Notes: a model not told the origin generated them from the letters alone. A stretch of DNA of 6,285 bases from an uncultured Actinomyces sp. (GCA_902773415.1 CACYEE010000181.1:1-6285); one strand, 5' to 3'; shown: positions 1-5,480, numbered from the stretch's first letter. Numbers and translations: made by a program.

Positions 1-130
1 CGGCCGGGCGTGGAGGGCCTCGGGTCGTCGACAAGGACGAGAGGTTCGCGAGAGACGGACCGCCAGGCGCAGGGAATCGGCCAGGCCGGAACCGCCGGCT
101 CCCTTTCGGATGGCGCGCGTTGGCTCTTGC

Positions 131-150
131 GGGCCGCGTGCCGGCCCTTC
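131..150 (+). terminator. Weak GC hairpin, possible end signal of an upstream gene
   Basis: GGGCCG (131-136) pairs with CGGCCC (142-147) around a 5-nt loop and is followed only by TTC. Without a real U-tract, termination is a guess. A second 5-bp hairpin, GCCGG/CCGGC, lies at 85-99 and is followed by CCCTTT. Confidence 0.2.
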
Positions 151-221
151 GCGGCGGGAGAGGGAGGGGCTTGCGCTTGCGGCGTTAGTCGGCGACAGCC
201 GTGCGTTTCACGCGCGGGAGC

Positions 222-241
222 GGCAAGGCGGCAGCCTTGCC
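222..241. repeat. Perfect inverted repeat over the rlmB promoter
   Basis: GGCAAGGC (222-229) and GCCTTGCC (234-241) are perfect complements around a 4-nt spacer. The repeat ends 4 bp before the TAAGAT -10 box and covers the place where a -35 box would be. It could be an operator for a dimeric regulator, or a hairpin ending transcription that arrives from the left. No T-run follows, which argues against an intrinsic terminator. Confidence 0.6.
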
Positions 242-245
242 CCGC

Positions 246-258
246 TAAGATGGCCTCA
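246..258 (+). promoter_or_regulatory. Leaderless promoter of rlmB (TAAGAT -10)
   Basis: TAAGAT at 246-251 has the actinobacterial TANNNT form. If transcription starts at the A of the ATG at 258, this hexamer occupies exactly -12 to -7, the standard -10 position. No Shine-Dalgarno sequence precedes the ATG, which supports a leaderless mRNA. No good -35 box is visible around 223-228. Confidence 0.6.
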
Positions 259-1253
259 TGCCTGGAAACCAGCCAACACGACGACCGAAATCCAAGAAAG
301 GCCCCACTCGGGGGTCGGGCGGGAAGCGCGCGCGCGGCCTCGCCGGAAAGGGGCCGACCCCGAAGGCGGAAGACCGCGTCTACCATCCCGCCCACCAGCG
401 CAAGCTGGAACGGGAAGCCGCCGCAAAGCACGAAGCCCGACGGCAGGCCCAGCGTCGCAGCGTGCGCAAGGCGCTACAGACGCCACCTGGCCACGAACTC
501 GTTGCGGGCCGAAACCCGGTAGTCGAAGCGCTCAAGGCGGGCGTGCCGCTCACGCGCGTATTCATGTCCGGTTCCCAGATGAGCGACCCTCGCGTCACCC
601 AGATCGTTCGCGCCGCAACCGCGGCGGGCGCGCCGCTGATCGAGGCTACCCGGTCCGAGCTGGACAGGATGACCGACGGTGCCGTCCACCAGGGCGTCGC
701 CATCGAAGTGCCGCCCTTCAGCTACGCCGAACTTGACGCTCTCGTTGCCCGCGTGGCCGCTGCGGGCCGGCCCGGGCTTCTCGTCGCCCTCGATTCCGTG
801 ACGGACCCGCATAACCTCGGTGCGGCGCTGCGTTCGGCCAGCGCCTTCGGAGCCGACGGCGTCATCATTCCCGAGCGGCGTTCGGCCGGCGTCAACGCGA
901 CTGTCTGGAAAGTGTCGGCAGGCGCGGTCGCCCGTGTCGCAATCGCGAAGGTTCCGAATCTTGTCCGCGCCTTCGAATCCCTGAAAAAGCAGGGATTCTT
1001 CGTGGCCGGCCTCGACGCGGGCGGAACCGAACGAATCGACACGCTCAGCTTTGCCGACATGCCGCTCGTGCTCGTCACGGGTTCGGAAGGAAAGGGCCTC
1101 GCAAGACTCACGCGCCTCGCGTGCGACGCAATCGCCTCCATTCCGATCGCCGCGGAAATGGAATCGCTCAACGCGGCGGTGGCAACGGGCATCGCGCTCT
1201 ACCAGGTGGACCGTCTTCGCGCCAGCCTCCCCCGCGGCGCGGCCCGGGACTGA
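258..1253 (+). CDS. rlmB: 23S rRNA (guanosine-2'-O-)-methyltransferase RlmB, SpoU/TrmH family
   Basis: This SPOUT-fold enzyme uses S-adenosylmethionine to methylate a guanosine 2'-hydroxyl in 23S rRNA (Gm2251 in E. coli). The protein has 331 residues. A very basic tail (about 1-75) contains GPTPKAEDRVYHPA, the extension usual in actinobacterial members. A substrate-binding SpoU N-domain follows (about 80-153, starting HELVAGRNPVVEAL). The catalytic domain shows motif 1 around 178-194 (LDSVTDPHNLGAALRSA, with the invariant Asn and Arg), SAGAV at 220-224, motif 2 at 274-281 (TGSEGKGL) and motif 3 at 295-309 (IPI...ESLNAAVA). In motif 3 the usual second Ser of SLNxSVA is Ala. The ATG at 258 was chosen because it begins the conserved tail and sits at the predicted transcription start. 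Related family members make tRNA Gm18 or confer thiostrepton resistance, but the overall form fits RlmB best. Confidence 0.92.
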   Translation: MPGNQPTRRPKSKKGPTRGSGGKRARGLAGKGPTPKAEDRVYHPAHQRKLEREAAAKHEARRQAQRRSVRKALQTPPGHELVAGRNPVVEALKAGVPLTRVFMSGSQMSDPRVTQIVRAATAAGAPLIEATRSELDRMTDGAVHQGVAIEVPPFSYAELDALVARVAAAGRPGLLVALDSVTDPHNLGAALRSASAFGADGVIIPERRSAGVNATVWKVSAGAVARVAIAKVPNLVRAFESLKKQGFFVAGLDAGGTERIDTLSFADMPLVLVTGSEGKGLARLTRLACDAIASIPIAAEMESLNAAVATGIALYQVDRLRASLPRGAARD

Positions 1254-1262
1254 GCAACGGCA

Positions 1263-1301
1263 GGGCCGGGCGCGGCTCGCGCAATCGGATTTGCCCGGCC
1301 C
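1263..1301 (+). terminator. GC-rich hairpin after rlmB
   Basis: GGGCCGGGC (1263-1271) is perfectly complementary to GCCCGGCCC (1293-1301), a 9-bp stem around a 21-nt loop that starts 9 bp after the rlmB stop. The sequence after it is C-rich and not T-rich, so this is a probable transcript end or 3' stabiliser, not a textbook intrinsic terminator. Confidence 0.5.
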
Positions 1302-1340
1302 GCCTCGCCCGCCCGCCCCTCGGCTCGCGCGGCCATGCGC

Positions 1341-1369
1341 TTGGATACGCCCGCAATGTCACGGATAAT
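1341..1369 (+). promoter_or_regulatory. Promoter for the 1468-2727 gene
   Basis: TTGGAT (1341-1346) as -35 and GATAAT (1364-1369, five of six consensus bases) as -10 are separated by exactly 17 bp. Transcription would start near 1376, giving a leader of about 92 nt before the ATG at 1468. With the hairpin after rlmB, this makes the downstream pair an independent transcription unit. Confidence 0.6.
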
Positions 1370-1378
1370 AGGGGACGG

Positions 1379-1401
1379 ATGCGGCCGGGAAAGAGCCGCA
1401 T
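1379..1401 (+). promoter_or_regulatory. 5' leader hairpin
   Basis: ATGCGGC (1379-1385) pairs perfectly with GCCGCAT (1395-1401) around a 9-nt loop. It lies within a few bases of the predicted transcription start at about 1376, so the mRNA would begin with a stable stem-loop. Such 5'-terminal stems often protect mRNA. Nothing here matches a riboswitch class I recognise. Confidence 0.4.
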
Positions 1402-1467
1402 GCACGAGCGCGAAGGCATTGCGTGCCGGCGCTTGGCGCACATCCGGAAGGAACGAAGGAGAACCGC

Positions 1468-2727
1468 ATGTCGCAATGGCTTCCGGTACGTGGAGCGATT
1501 ACGCGCCTCGATACGTCTCTCGCCTCGAACGAGGACATCGAGGCTTTTCTCGAACGCGAGCGCATAATCGCGCGTCGCCACGCCGAAGACGACACGTACT
1601 GGATCGAACTTGCGGTCACCGGGCGTCGGCGTCGCGTCGCCGTGCTCAACGAGGCGGGCGAAGTCGAACCGGGCCATCCGCTTGCGACCGTCGTCGAAAA
1701 GATGGATTTCGAGATACGCAAACTTCAGATCGAAATCGGCGGCCAGGTGGCATGGGGCGACATCGACCTCGGCGAAGTCGACGTCACTCTCGACGACATC
1801 GACGATTGTCCGCCCGCGGACGCCGGCGAGGAAACGGCGGAGAACCTTGAAAAGGTCGACGCGCTTCAGGCCGAGCCACCCTCCTTCGAGGAAGGGCCGA
1901 TGCTCATCGTCGCCGACACCTCCCTCGCGCAGGTGCCGGCGCTCGCCGCGCAGATCGAGCATCCCGTGGCCGCGTTTGCCCACGACGGGGCGAACGTGCT
2001 CCTTGCCGATGTCGAAATGCCCGTCAAGGCGGCTTTCGGCCAGCTTCCGCACTATTCGATGACATTCTCGGTGGATCCCGCAGGGCTGGAGAATCCGAAG
2101 CTGACCGTCGTCCAGGATTCCTCGCGGCTGTCGTGGCATTGGACGTACGACAAGACGGATTGCGACTGGGTCGCCGCCAATCCCCAGGCTTCGGCCTTCG
2201 CGCAGGAGGCCCTTGGCGCGGGTCCGTTCGTGACGCGAATCTGCGCGGACCTTCCCGGAGTCGATGCGGATGCGGTACGTGCGGCCCTCGTCGGCCCCGG
2301 CTCGCAGGCGCCGCGAGCCTTCCCGAAGGCGCTCGGCCTGCCCGAGGAGGTGTCGGACGTGCTCGGCGAGCTGCTTGAGGCTCGTCAGGTTCCCGGCGCG
2401 ACGGTGTTCGAGCCTCAGAGGTTCAAGAACCGCATCAAGAGCCAGGTAGCCTACGAGGTGTCGGGGCAGGGCCTGGTCCATCCCGGCATGTGGGGGGTCG
2501 TACGGAAGGTGTATCTCGACAATTCGCGGGCGCTTGCCGGCGTTGCGGGCGTGCAGGCCGCGATTGGCGCGGGGATTGTCGCCTTCGGCGCTCGGCGCAT
2601 CGCGAAGGGGACCGGCGGCCATGTGGCGACGGCAATTGGTTCGGCCGTCATCGGTTCGGCCGGGGCCCGGATGCTCGTGACGCGATGGGTCGGCAAGGCG
2701 ATGGATGCCGAAGGGCTGCGCGACTGA
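1468..2727 (+). CDS. Conserved-looking protein of unknown function, glycine-rich hydrophobic C-terminus
   Basis: I do not recognise this 419-residue protein and assign no function. The ATG at 1468 follows a good ribosome site (AAGGAG, 1456-1461, 6 nt away). Residues 1-95 look like a compact alpha/beta domain (LPVRGAITRLDTS..., a basic TGRRRRVAVL strand near 51-60). Residues 98-145 are strongly acidic and probably a flexible linker. Residues 145-345 look folded, with Trp-rich SWHWTYDKTDCDW at 222-234. The C-terminus has two Gly/Ala-rich hydrophobic stretches (about 355-375 and 384-404), separated by basic residues, which could dip into or cross the membrane or pack as a glycine-zipper hairpin. 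There is no signal peptide. The stop overlaps the start of the ASCH gene (TGATG), so the two products are probably made together. Codon use and GC match the neighbours, so transfer is not suggested. Confidence 0.85.
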   Translation: MSQWLPVRGAITRLDTSLASNEDIEAFLERERIIARRHAEDDTYWIELAVTGRRRRVAVLNEAGEVEPGHPLATVVEKMDFEIRKLQIEIGGQVAWGDIDLGEVDVTLDDIDDCPPADAGEETAENLEKVDALQAEPPSFEEGPMLIVADTSLAQVPALAAQIEHPVAAFAHDGANVLLADVEMPVKAAFGQLPHYSMTFSVDPAGLENPKLTVVQDSSRLSWHWTYDKTDCDWVAANPQASAFAQEALGAGPFVTRICADLPGVDADAVRAALVGPGSQAPRAFPKALGLPEEVSDVLGELLEARQVPGATVFEPQRFKNRIKSQVAYEVSGQGLVHPGMWGVVRKVYLDNSRALAGVAGVQAAIGAGIVAFGARRIAKGTGGHVATAIGSAVIGSAGARMLVTRWVGKAMDAEGLRD

Positions 2728-3143
2728 TGGGCATTCGTGACGAGCTGTCGCGCATGAAGTTCGGCATGCTGCCCTCGCAGTGGGGTCTGGAGCCTGCGGA
2801 GGAACGTCTTGAGACGTTCTGGAATCGGGCGCGGATCCGGGCGAAGCTGGATCCGCTTGGGACTGTCATTGCTCCCGACGACATGACGGCTTTCCGTCCG
2901 CCGGCATTCGCAGGGCCGGATGCCGACGCCTTCGCCGCGCGCGTTCTCGGTTCCGGAGGCGGCGAGCTGGCGACTGCCAAGGCCGAGCTTGGCGACGGCG
3001 TGGAGCTGCCGAGGGTCGGGGAGCTTGCGATTCTGGTGGATGCGTCGGAAACCCCCGTTGCCTTGCTGCGCACGTGCGAGGTGGTCGACGCCGGCGACAG
3101 CGTCGTCGAGCGCTTCGAGGTGCTCTACCGGGCCGGCGATTAG
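2727..3143 (+). CDS. Small ASCH-domain protein, altered signature motif
   Basis: This 138-residue protein fits the ASCH fold, a PUA-like beta-barrel linked to RNA binding or modified-nucleoside hydrolysis. The helix around 27-42 (ERLETFWNRARIRAKL) matches the usual start of ASCH proteins. Residues 66-86 (DAFAARVLGSGG, then ELATAKAEL) align with the family's 'LV..GxKTATASL'. Residues 93-119 (ELPRVGELAILVDASETPVALLRTCEV) align with 'PLPKVGDxSVVLDGxGxPVAIIRTTEV'. Two things are odd. The Lys of the GxKTAT motif is Glu (residue 80), and the protein stops soon after the last matching strand, without the usual C-terminal 'F..V...A..EGE...WR..H..FF' part. The ATG at 2727 was chosen because it overlaps the previous stop; a weak GAAGGG lies 11 nt upstream. 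Alternative reading: a diverged ASCH relative used only for binding. Confidence 0.72.
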   Translation: MGIRDELSRMKFGMLPSQWGLEPAEERLETFWNRARIRAKLDPLGTVIAPDDMTAFRPPAFAGPDADAFAARVLGSGGGELATAKAELGDGVELPRVGELAILVDASETPVALLRTCEVVDAGDSVVERFEVLYRAGD

Positions 3144-3159
3144 AGCCGCGGGATTTTGG

Positions 3160-3191
3160 CGGGAACAAGCCGGAAATCGGGGCCGTTCCCG
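3160..3191 (+). terminator. Hairpin after the ASCH gene
   Basis: CGGGAAC (3160-3166) is a perfect complement of GTTCCCG (3185-3191). A 3-bp inner stem, CCG/CGG (3170-3172 with 3178-3180), can form inside it. It begins 16 bp after the stop codon. No T-tract follows, so termination is only plausible. Confidence 0.35.
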
Positions 3192-3281
3192 AAGGTTCGC
3201 GCCGGATGCCGGTGCCTGTAGGGCAGGGGCGAAAAGTGCCACACCGCGATCGAAGGCGTGCGAAGGGGGCAGAGCCTCGGC

Positions 3282-3296
3282 TACGGTGGAGCCGTG
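3282..3296 (+). promoter_or_regulatory. Leaderless promoter of the LytR_C gene (TACGGT -10)
   Basis: TACGGT at 3282-3287 is a TANNNT hexamer at exactly -12 to -7 relative to the GTG at 3294, the same geometry as in front of rlmB. The only purine-rich stretch near the GTG (GGTGGA, 3285-3290) is 3 nt away, too close for a normal ribosome site. No convincing -35 box is seen. Confidence 0.5.
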
Positions 3297-3896
3297 AGCG
3301 AAGCACAGATTTCCGCGCGCCAGGATTACCGCACGCGCATCCAGCAGCGCCAGACCATCATCTTCGGTTCGATCGGGGGCGTGATGGTGCTGACGCTGAT
3401 TGTTGCCCTGCTGATCTGGTCGGGCATCGTTCCAGCGCCGTACGATCCGGGATTTTCGGGCGTGTCGAAGAACGGCAGCGAGCTTGTGACCCCCTGCGTT
3501 CCTGACGACACCCAGGCGGTCGAAATGAATGCGATTGCGGTAAACGTCTACAACTCGACGTCGCGCAATGGCCTGGCTGGCCAGGTCGGCCAGCAGCTCG
3601 GAGCGATGGGCGTGGCCGTCGTCGGAACGGACAACTGGTCGCAGCAGTCGCTGCCGGAATCTGCCCGCATCATCACGGGGCAGCGCGGCGTCGCCTCGGC
3701 CTACACGATTGCGCAGTACATTCCCGGTTCGGTTGTCCAGTATGACCCTGACGTGCCCGACGAGGTCCTTTCCATCGTGCTCGGCGAGGACTTCAGCGAG
3801 CTGAAGTCTGCGGAGACCGTTGCCGCGGACAATCCGGGCGGAATACTGACGTCGCAAGATCAGTGCACGGTCATCGGAAAGGGCAAGGCCGGCTGA
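3294..3896 (+). CDS. Membrane-anchored LytR C-terminal-domain protein
   Basis: This 200-residue protein has a short polar N-terminus (1-20), one membrane helix (about 21-43, TIIFGSIGGVMVLTLIVALL then IW), and an outward-facing part containing a LytR_C domain (about 80-166). The domain shows the usual order: IAVNVYNSTSRNGLAGQVGQQL, a GVAVVGTDNW strand, ARIITG, a helix at 134-142, and DEVLSIVLGEDFSEL. LytR_C domains occur at the end of LytR-CpsA-Psr cell-wall ligases and, in actinobacteria, as free-standing anchored proteins like this one. The catalytic LCP domain is absent, so it should not ligate by itself. Cys68 and Cys191 flank the domain and could form a disulfide outside the cell. The GTG at 3294 is preferred over the in-frame GTG at 3258, which would add 12 residues with no better ribosome site. 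Confidence 0.85.
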   Translation: MSEAQISARQDYRTRIQQRQTIIFGSIGGVMVLTLIVALLIWSGIVPAPYDPGFSGVSKNGSELVTPCVPDDTQAVEMNAIAVNVYNSTSRNGLAGQVGQQLGAMGVAVVGTDNWSQQSLPESARIITGQRGVASAYTIAQYIPGSVVQYDPDVPDEVLSIVLGEDFSELKSAETVAADNPGGILTSQDQCTVIGKGKAG

Positions 3897-3919
3897 TGCG
3901 TGCCTGCGCGCCTTGGCGG

Positions 3920-3952
3920 CGGTGGGCGGAATCCGGGTGCCGGTGGGCGGAA
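3920..3952. repeat. 12-bp direct repeat, 21-bp period
   Basis: CGGTGGGCGGAA occurs at 3920-3931 and again, identical, at 3941-3952. The 21-bp offset is two helical turns, so a regulator could bind both on the same face. It lies upstream of the candidate promoter of the coiled-coil gene. Confidence 0.6.
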
Positions 3953-3967
3953 AAACACCCTGAAGCC

Positions 3968-3996
3968 TTGCGGTCCGGCCGCTTTTCGGCTGTGAT
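3968..3996 (+). promoter_or_regulatory. Candidate promoter for the coiled-coil gene
   Basis: TTGCGG (3968-3973) and TGTGAT (3991-3996, four of six -10 bases) are separated by 17 bp, giving a start near 4002 and a 30-nt leader containing the GGAGG ribosome site. Both boxes are imperfect. Readthrough from the LytR_C gene is the alternative, since no strong terminator lies between. Confidence 0.35.
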
Positions 3997-4031
3997 GGAA
4001 CGGTAGAGCAAACTGCACCACGGAGGATCGA

Positions 4032-5123
4032 ATGTCCGAAAGTTCGCAGAGCCTTGCGATTGAGCAGATCATTGCGGGCGATGACCGTGCCGCGCTCGAG
4101 GCGGCACGGCGCAGCCGGAAGATTCGCACGATTGGCGTGATGGTTTTCGTGACGGCGCTTCTTCTTGCGGGTATGGCATTCGTGGGTTACAACGTCTGGG
4201 ACGTTCGCGCCGCCGCGAGCGCGAAGGTCGATTACGAGGAAGCCTACGAGGGGTATCTGGCTTCTGTGTCGGCGCTTGACGAATCCCTTGGCGGCGTTTC
4301 GGAGAAGGTCGAGGAATGCCGAGGGTCGGTGGCCGACCAGTCGGTATGCGACAATCTTGAGCGCGTGAACGCCCAAGGGCTCGAGCTGTCGAATACGAAG
4401 CTGGAAAAGGCGGACATTCACGACAAGACGACGGACGAGATCCGCGGGGAGACGCGCCGGGTGGTCGAAGCACGGTCCATCATCGAGCAGGCGCGGGAGA
4501 CGCTGCTTGCCGCGCTTGACCCGGTGTCGCTTTCTCAGGTCGACAAGGTGCAGACCGAGCTTGACGAGGCCGTGGAAGCGGCAGAGAAGGCCATCGCCGA
4601 GGCGCAGAAGGTCGTCGACGAAAACAAGGACGAGGTTTCCGACGAGAGGATCCGCCAGGCGGCAATCGAGGCGATCAAGGCCGTGCGTACTCAGGTTGAC
4701 GGCGCGAATGCGGTCAGTGGCGGCGATACCGTGGCGTATGTTGCGGCGACCCAGTCGCTCGACGAAGCGGTGACGGCGCTCAACGCGAAGGTCGAGGAAG
4801 TCAAGTACTCGCATGAGGTCTGGGAGCGGGAGAAGCGCGAGGCCGAGGCCCGCGAGTCGGCGTCGGCGCGTGCCGCCGAGGAGGCTCGCCGGGCGGAAGA
4901 GGAAGGCGGCAGGCAGAACGAGGTCGAGCAGAACGTCGAGTACGTCACCGAGACCGAGCAGAACGTCGAGTACGTCACCCAGAATCAGCAGAACGTTCAG
5001 CGCGACAACCAGGACCAGCAGAACGTTCAGCGCAGCCCTCAAACCCAGCAAAGCGCTCAGCGCAGCACCCAAGCCCAGCAGGGCAACGCCCAGAACCAGC
5101 AGGGCAACGCCCAGAACCAGTAG
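4032..5123 (+). CDS. Membrane-anchored coiled-coil protein with Q/N-rich C-terminal repeats
   Basis: The protein has 363 residues. The ATG follows GGAGG (4022-4026) by 5 nt. A cytoplasmic N-terminus (1-32, ending in basic RRSRKIR) precedes one membrane helix (about 34-54). The rest should lie outside the cell. Residues 60-290 are mostly Ala/Glu/Lys-rich helix with heptad-like character (for example 170-200 and 258-290), i.e. coiled coil, with Cys96 and Cys106 positioned for a local disulfide. Residues 299-363 are tandem repeats: five decapeptides of type (E/Q)QNVxxxxQx, two identical QQGNAQN units and a final Q. It resembles bifidobacterial membrane proteins that databases label 'colicin transporter'; that comparison is from memory and the label is not evidence of transport. 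A structural, spacer or surface-interaction role is an inference. Confidence 0.85.
   Translation: MSESSQSLAIEQIIAGDDRAALEAARRSRKIRTIGVMVFVTALLLAGMAFVGYNVWDVRAAASAKVDYEEAYEGYLASVSALDESLGGVSEKVEECRGSVADQSVCDNLERVNAQGLELSNTKLEKADIHDKTTDEIRGETRRVVEARSIIEQARETLLAALDPVSLSQVDKVQTELDEAVEAAEKAIAEAQKVVDENKDEVSDERIRQAAIEAIKAVRTQVDGANAVSGGDTVAYVAATQSLDEAVTALNAKVEEVKYSHEVWEREKREAEARESASARAAEEARRAEEEGGRQNEVEQNVEYVTETEQNVEYVTQNQQNVQRDNQDQQNVQRSPQTQQSAQRSTQAQQGNAQNQQGNAQNQ
4926..5120 (+). repeat. In-frame tandem repeats (30-bp units, then 21-bp units)
   Basis: Five 30-bp units run 4926-4955, 4956-4985, 4986-5015, 5016-5045 and 5046-5075. Two identical 21-bp units follow (5076-5096, 5097-5117), then a lone CAG. 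Units 1 and 2 match at 27 of 30 bases, and units 3 and 4 share their first 18. The later units drift from acidic (EQNVEYVT) to Gln-rich (QQNVQR, QQGNAQN). All lengths are multiples of three, so copy-number changes would keep the frame. Confidence 0.9.
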
Positions 5124-5167
5124 GGTGGCCGAAGCCGGGCAGGCGTTCGCGCGCTGGCGAAGCGTGC

Positions 5168-5218
5168 CGGGGCCGTCTCGGAAGTCTTTGCTTTTGGGGC
5201 GGCCCCGTCTTTCTTGCG
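5168..5218 (+). terminator. Intrinsic terminator of the coiled-coil gene
   Basis: Bases 5168-5184 can pair with 5191-5207 without a break: eight Watson-Crick pairs at the base (CGGGGCCG with CGGCCCCG), then a mix of G-C, A-T and G-T pairs, closing a 6-nt loop. A T-rich tail (TCTTTCTTGCGTTCTT) follows directly. It starts 45 bp after the stop codon. This is the clearest terminator in the window. Confidence 0.85.
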
Positions 5219-5251
5219 TTCTTCGAGGCGTGGTTCGCTCTGGTGCCGTAG

Positions 5252-5272
5252 GCCACGCTTGGTGGCATTTTT
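5252..5272 (+). terminator. Second, short terminator-like hairpin
   Basis: GCCAC (5252-5256) pairs with GTGGC (5262-5266) around a 5-nt loop, followed by A and five T residues (5268-5272). The stem is short, but the T-run is the best in the window. It could back up the terminator about 50 bp upstream. Confidence 0.45.
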
Positions 5273-5338
5273 GCTTCGGCCCGTGCCAGGCTGTCGGGCG
5301 GTTTGCGTTGTGCGTTGCGGGTTGGTTGCGTGGCGGCT

Positions 5339-5391
5339 TGCCGCATGGGGGACTGTCCCCCGTGCGGCATTCGTCTGTCCCCTTTGCGGCA
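5339..5391. repeat. Palindrome with GGGGACTGTCCCC core plus a duplicated half
   Basis: Bases 5339-5352 pair with 5356-5369 over 14 bp (one G-T pair) around the 3-nt loop CTG; the core is GGGGGACTGTCCCCC. The right half (5353-5369, CTGTCCCCCGTGCGGCA) recurs 22 bp on at 5375-5391 as CTGTCCCCTTTGCGGCA (15 of 17 identical). The left arm can therefore pair with either right arm. The layout resembles REP-type intergenic elements. Confidence 0.7.
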
Positions 5392-5415
5392 CCCGACTCT
5401 CTTGCCTGCGCAGAC

Positions 5416-5459
5416 GGCTGGGGCGGGAATCGGAACACGTGCCGGTTCCCGCCCCGGCC
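5416..5459. repeat. Long 18-bp palindrome, CACGTG in the loop
   Basis: Bases 5416-5433 pair with 5442-5459 over 18 bp, including two G-T pairs, with GGGGCGGGAA against TTCCCGCCCC at the centre of the stem. The 8-nt loop AACACGTG contains the self-complementary hexamer CACGTG. No T-run follows on either strand, so it is unlikely to be a simple terminator. Confidence 0.75.
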
Positions 5460-5480
5460 AGCTTCCGCGCATCCTTCTGA

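Larger units (their letters stand above)
1..257. other. Upstream region, no supported gene
   Basis: No gene can be supported here. All three forward frames are open for long stretches, but only because the DNA is so GC-rich. The translations are Arg/Gly/Pro-rich and resemble no family I know. The frame starting at base 3 ends at a TAG at 186-188 and could in principle be the tail of an upstream gene, but its residues are not recognisable. The stretch holds two small GC hairpins (85-99 and 131-147), either of which could be a weak end signal for a gene to the left, a perfect inverted repeat at 222-241 and the rlmB promoter at 246-251. Confidence 0.5.

Noticed and set aside
10..736. Two overlapping + frames across the left edge and the start of rlmB
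   Set aside because: Composition is Arg/Gly/Pro-rich, and they overlap the conserved start of RlmB in other frames.
1400..1567. Possible upstream small frame starting ATG at 1400
   Set aside because: No ribosome site, and it runs well into the 1468 gene in another frame with basic, unfamiliar residues.
1168..2622. Open frame of 484 codons on the - strand
   Set aside because: It mirrors the unknown 1468-2727 gene. The + strand has a ribosome site, a promoter and protein-like composition; the - strand has none of these.
3920..3952. TGGGC copies considered as an MraZ box
   Set aside because: MraZ boxes need several TGGG units at about 10-bp steps. Here the copies are 21 bp apart and no mraZ or division gene is nearby.
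4926..5117. Tandem repeats considered as a CRISPR array
   Set aside because: Units are contiguous, in frame and without unique spacers; they are coding repeats.
5214..5480. Small + strand frame with a CPLCGTRLSC zinc-ribbon-like motif
   Set aside because: The motif arises from reading through the duplicated palindrome arm. There is no ribosome site and the frame lies just after a terminator.
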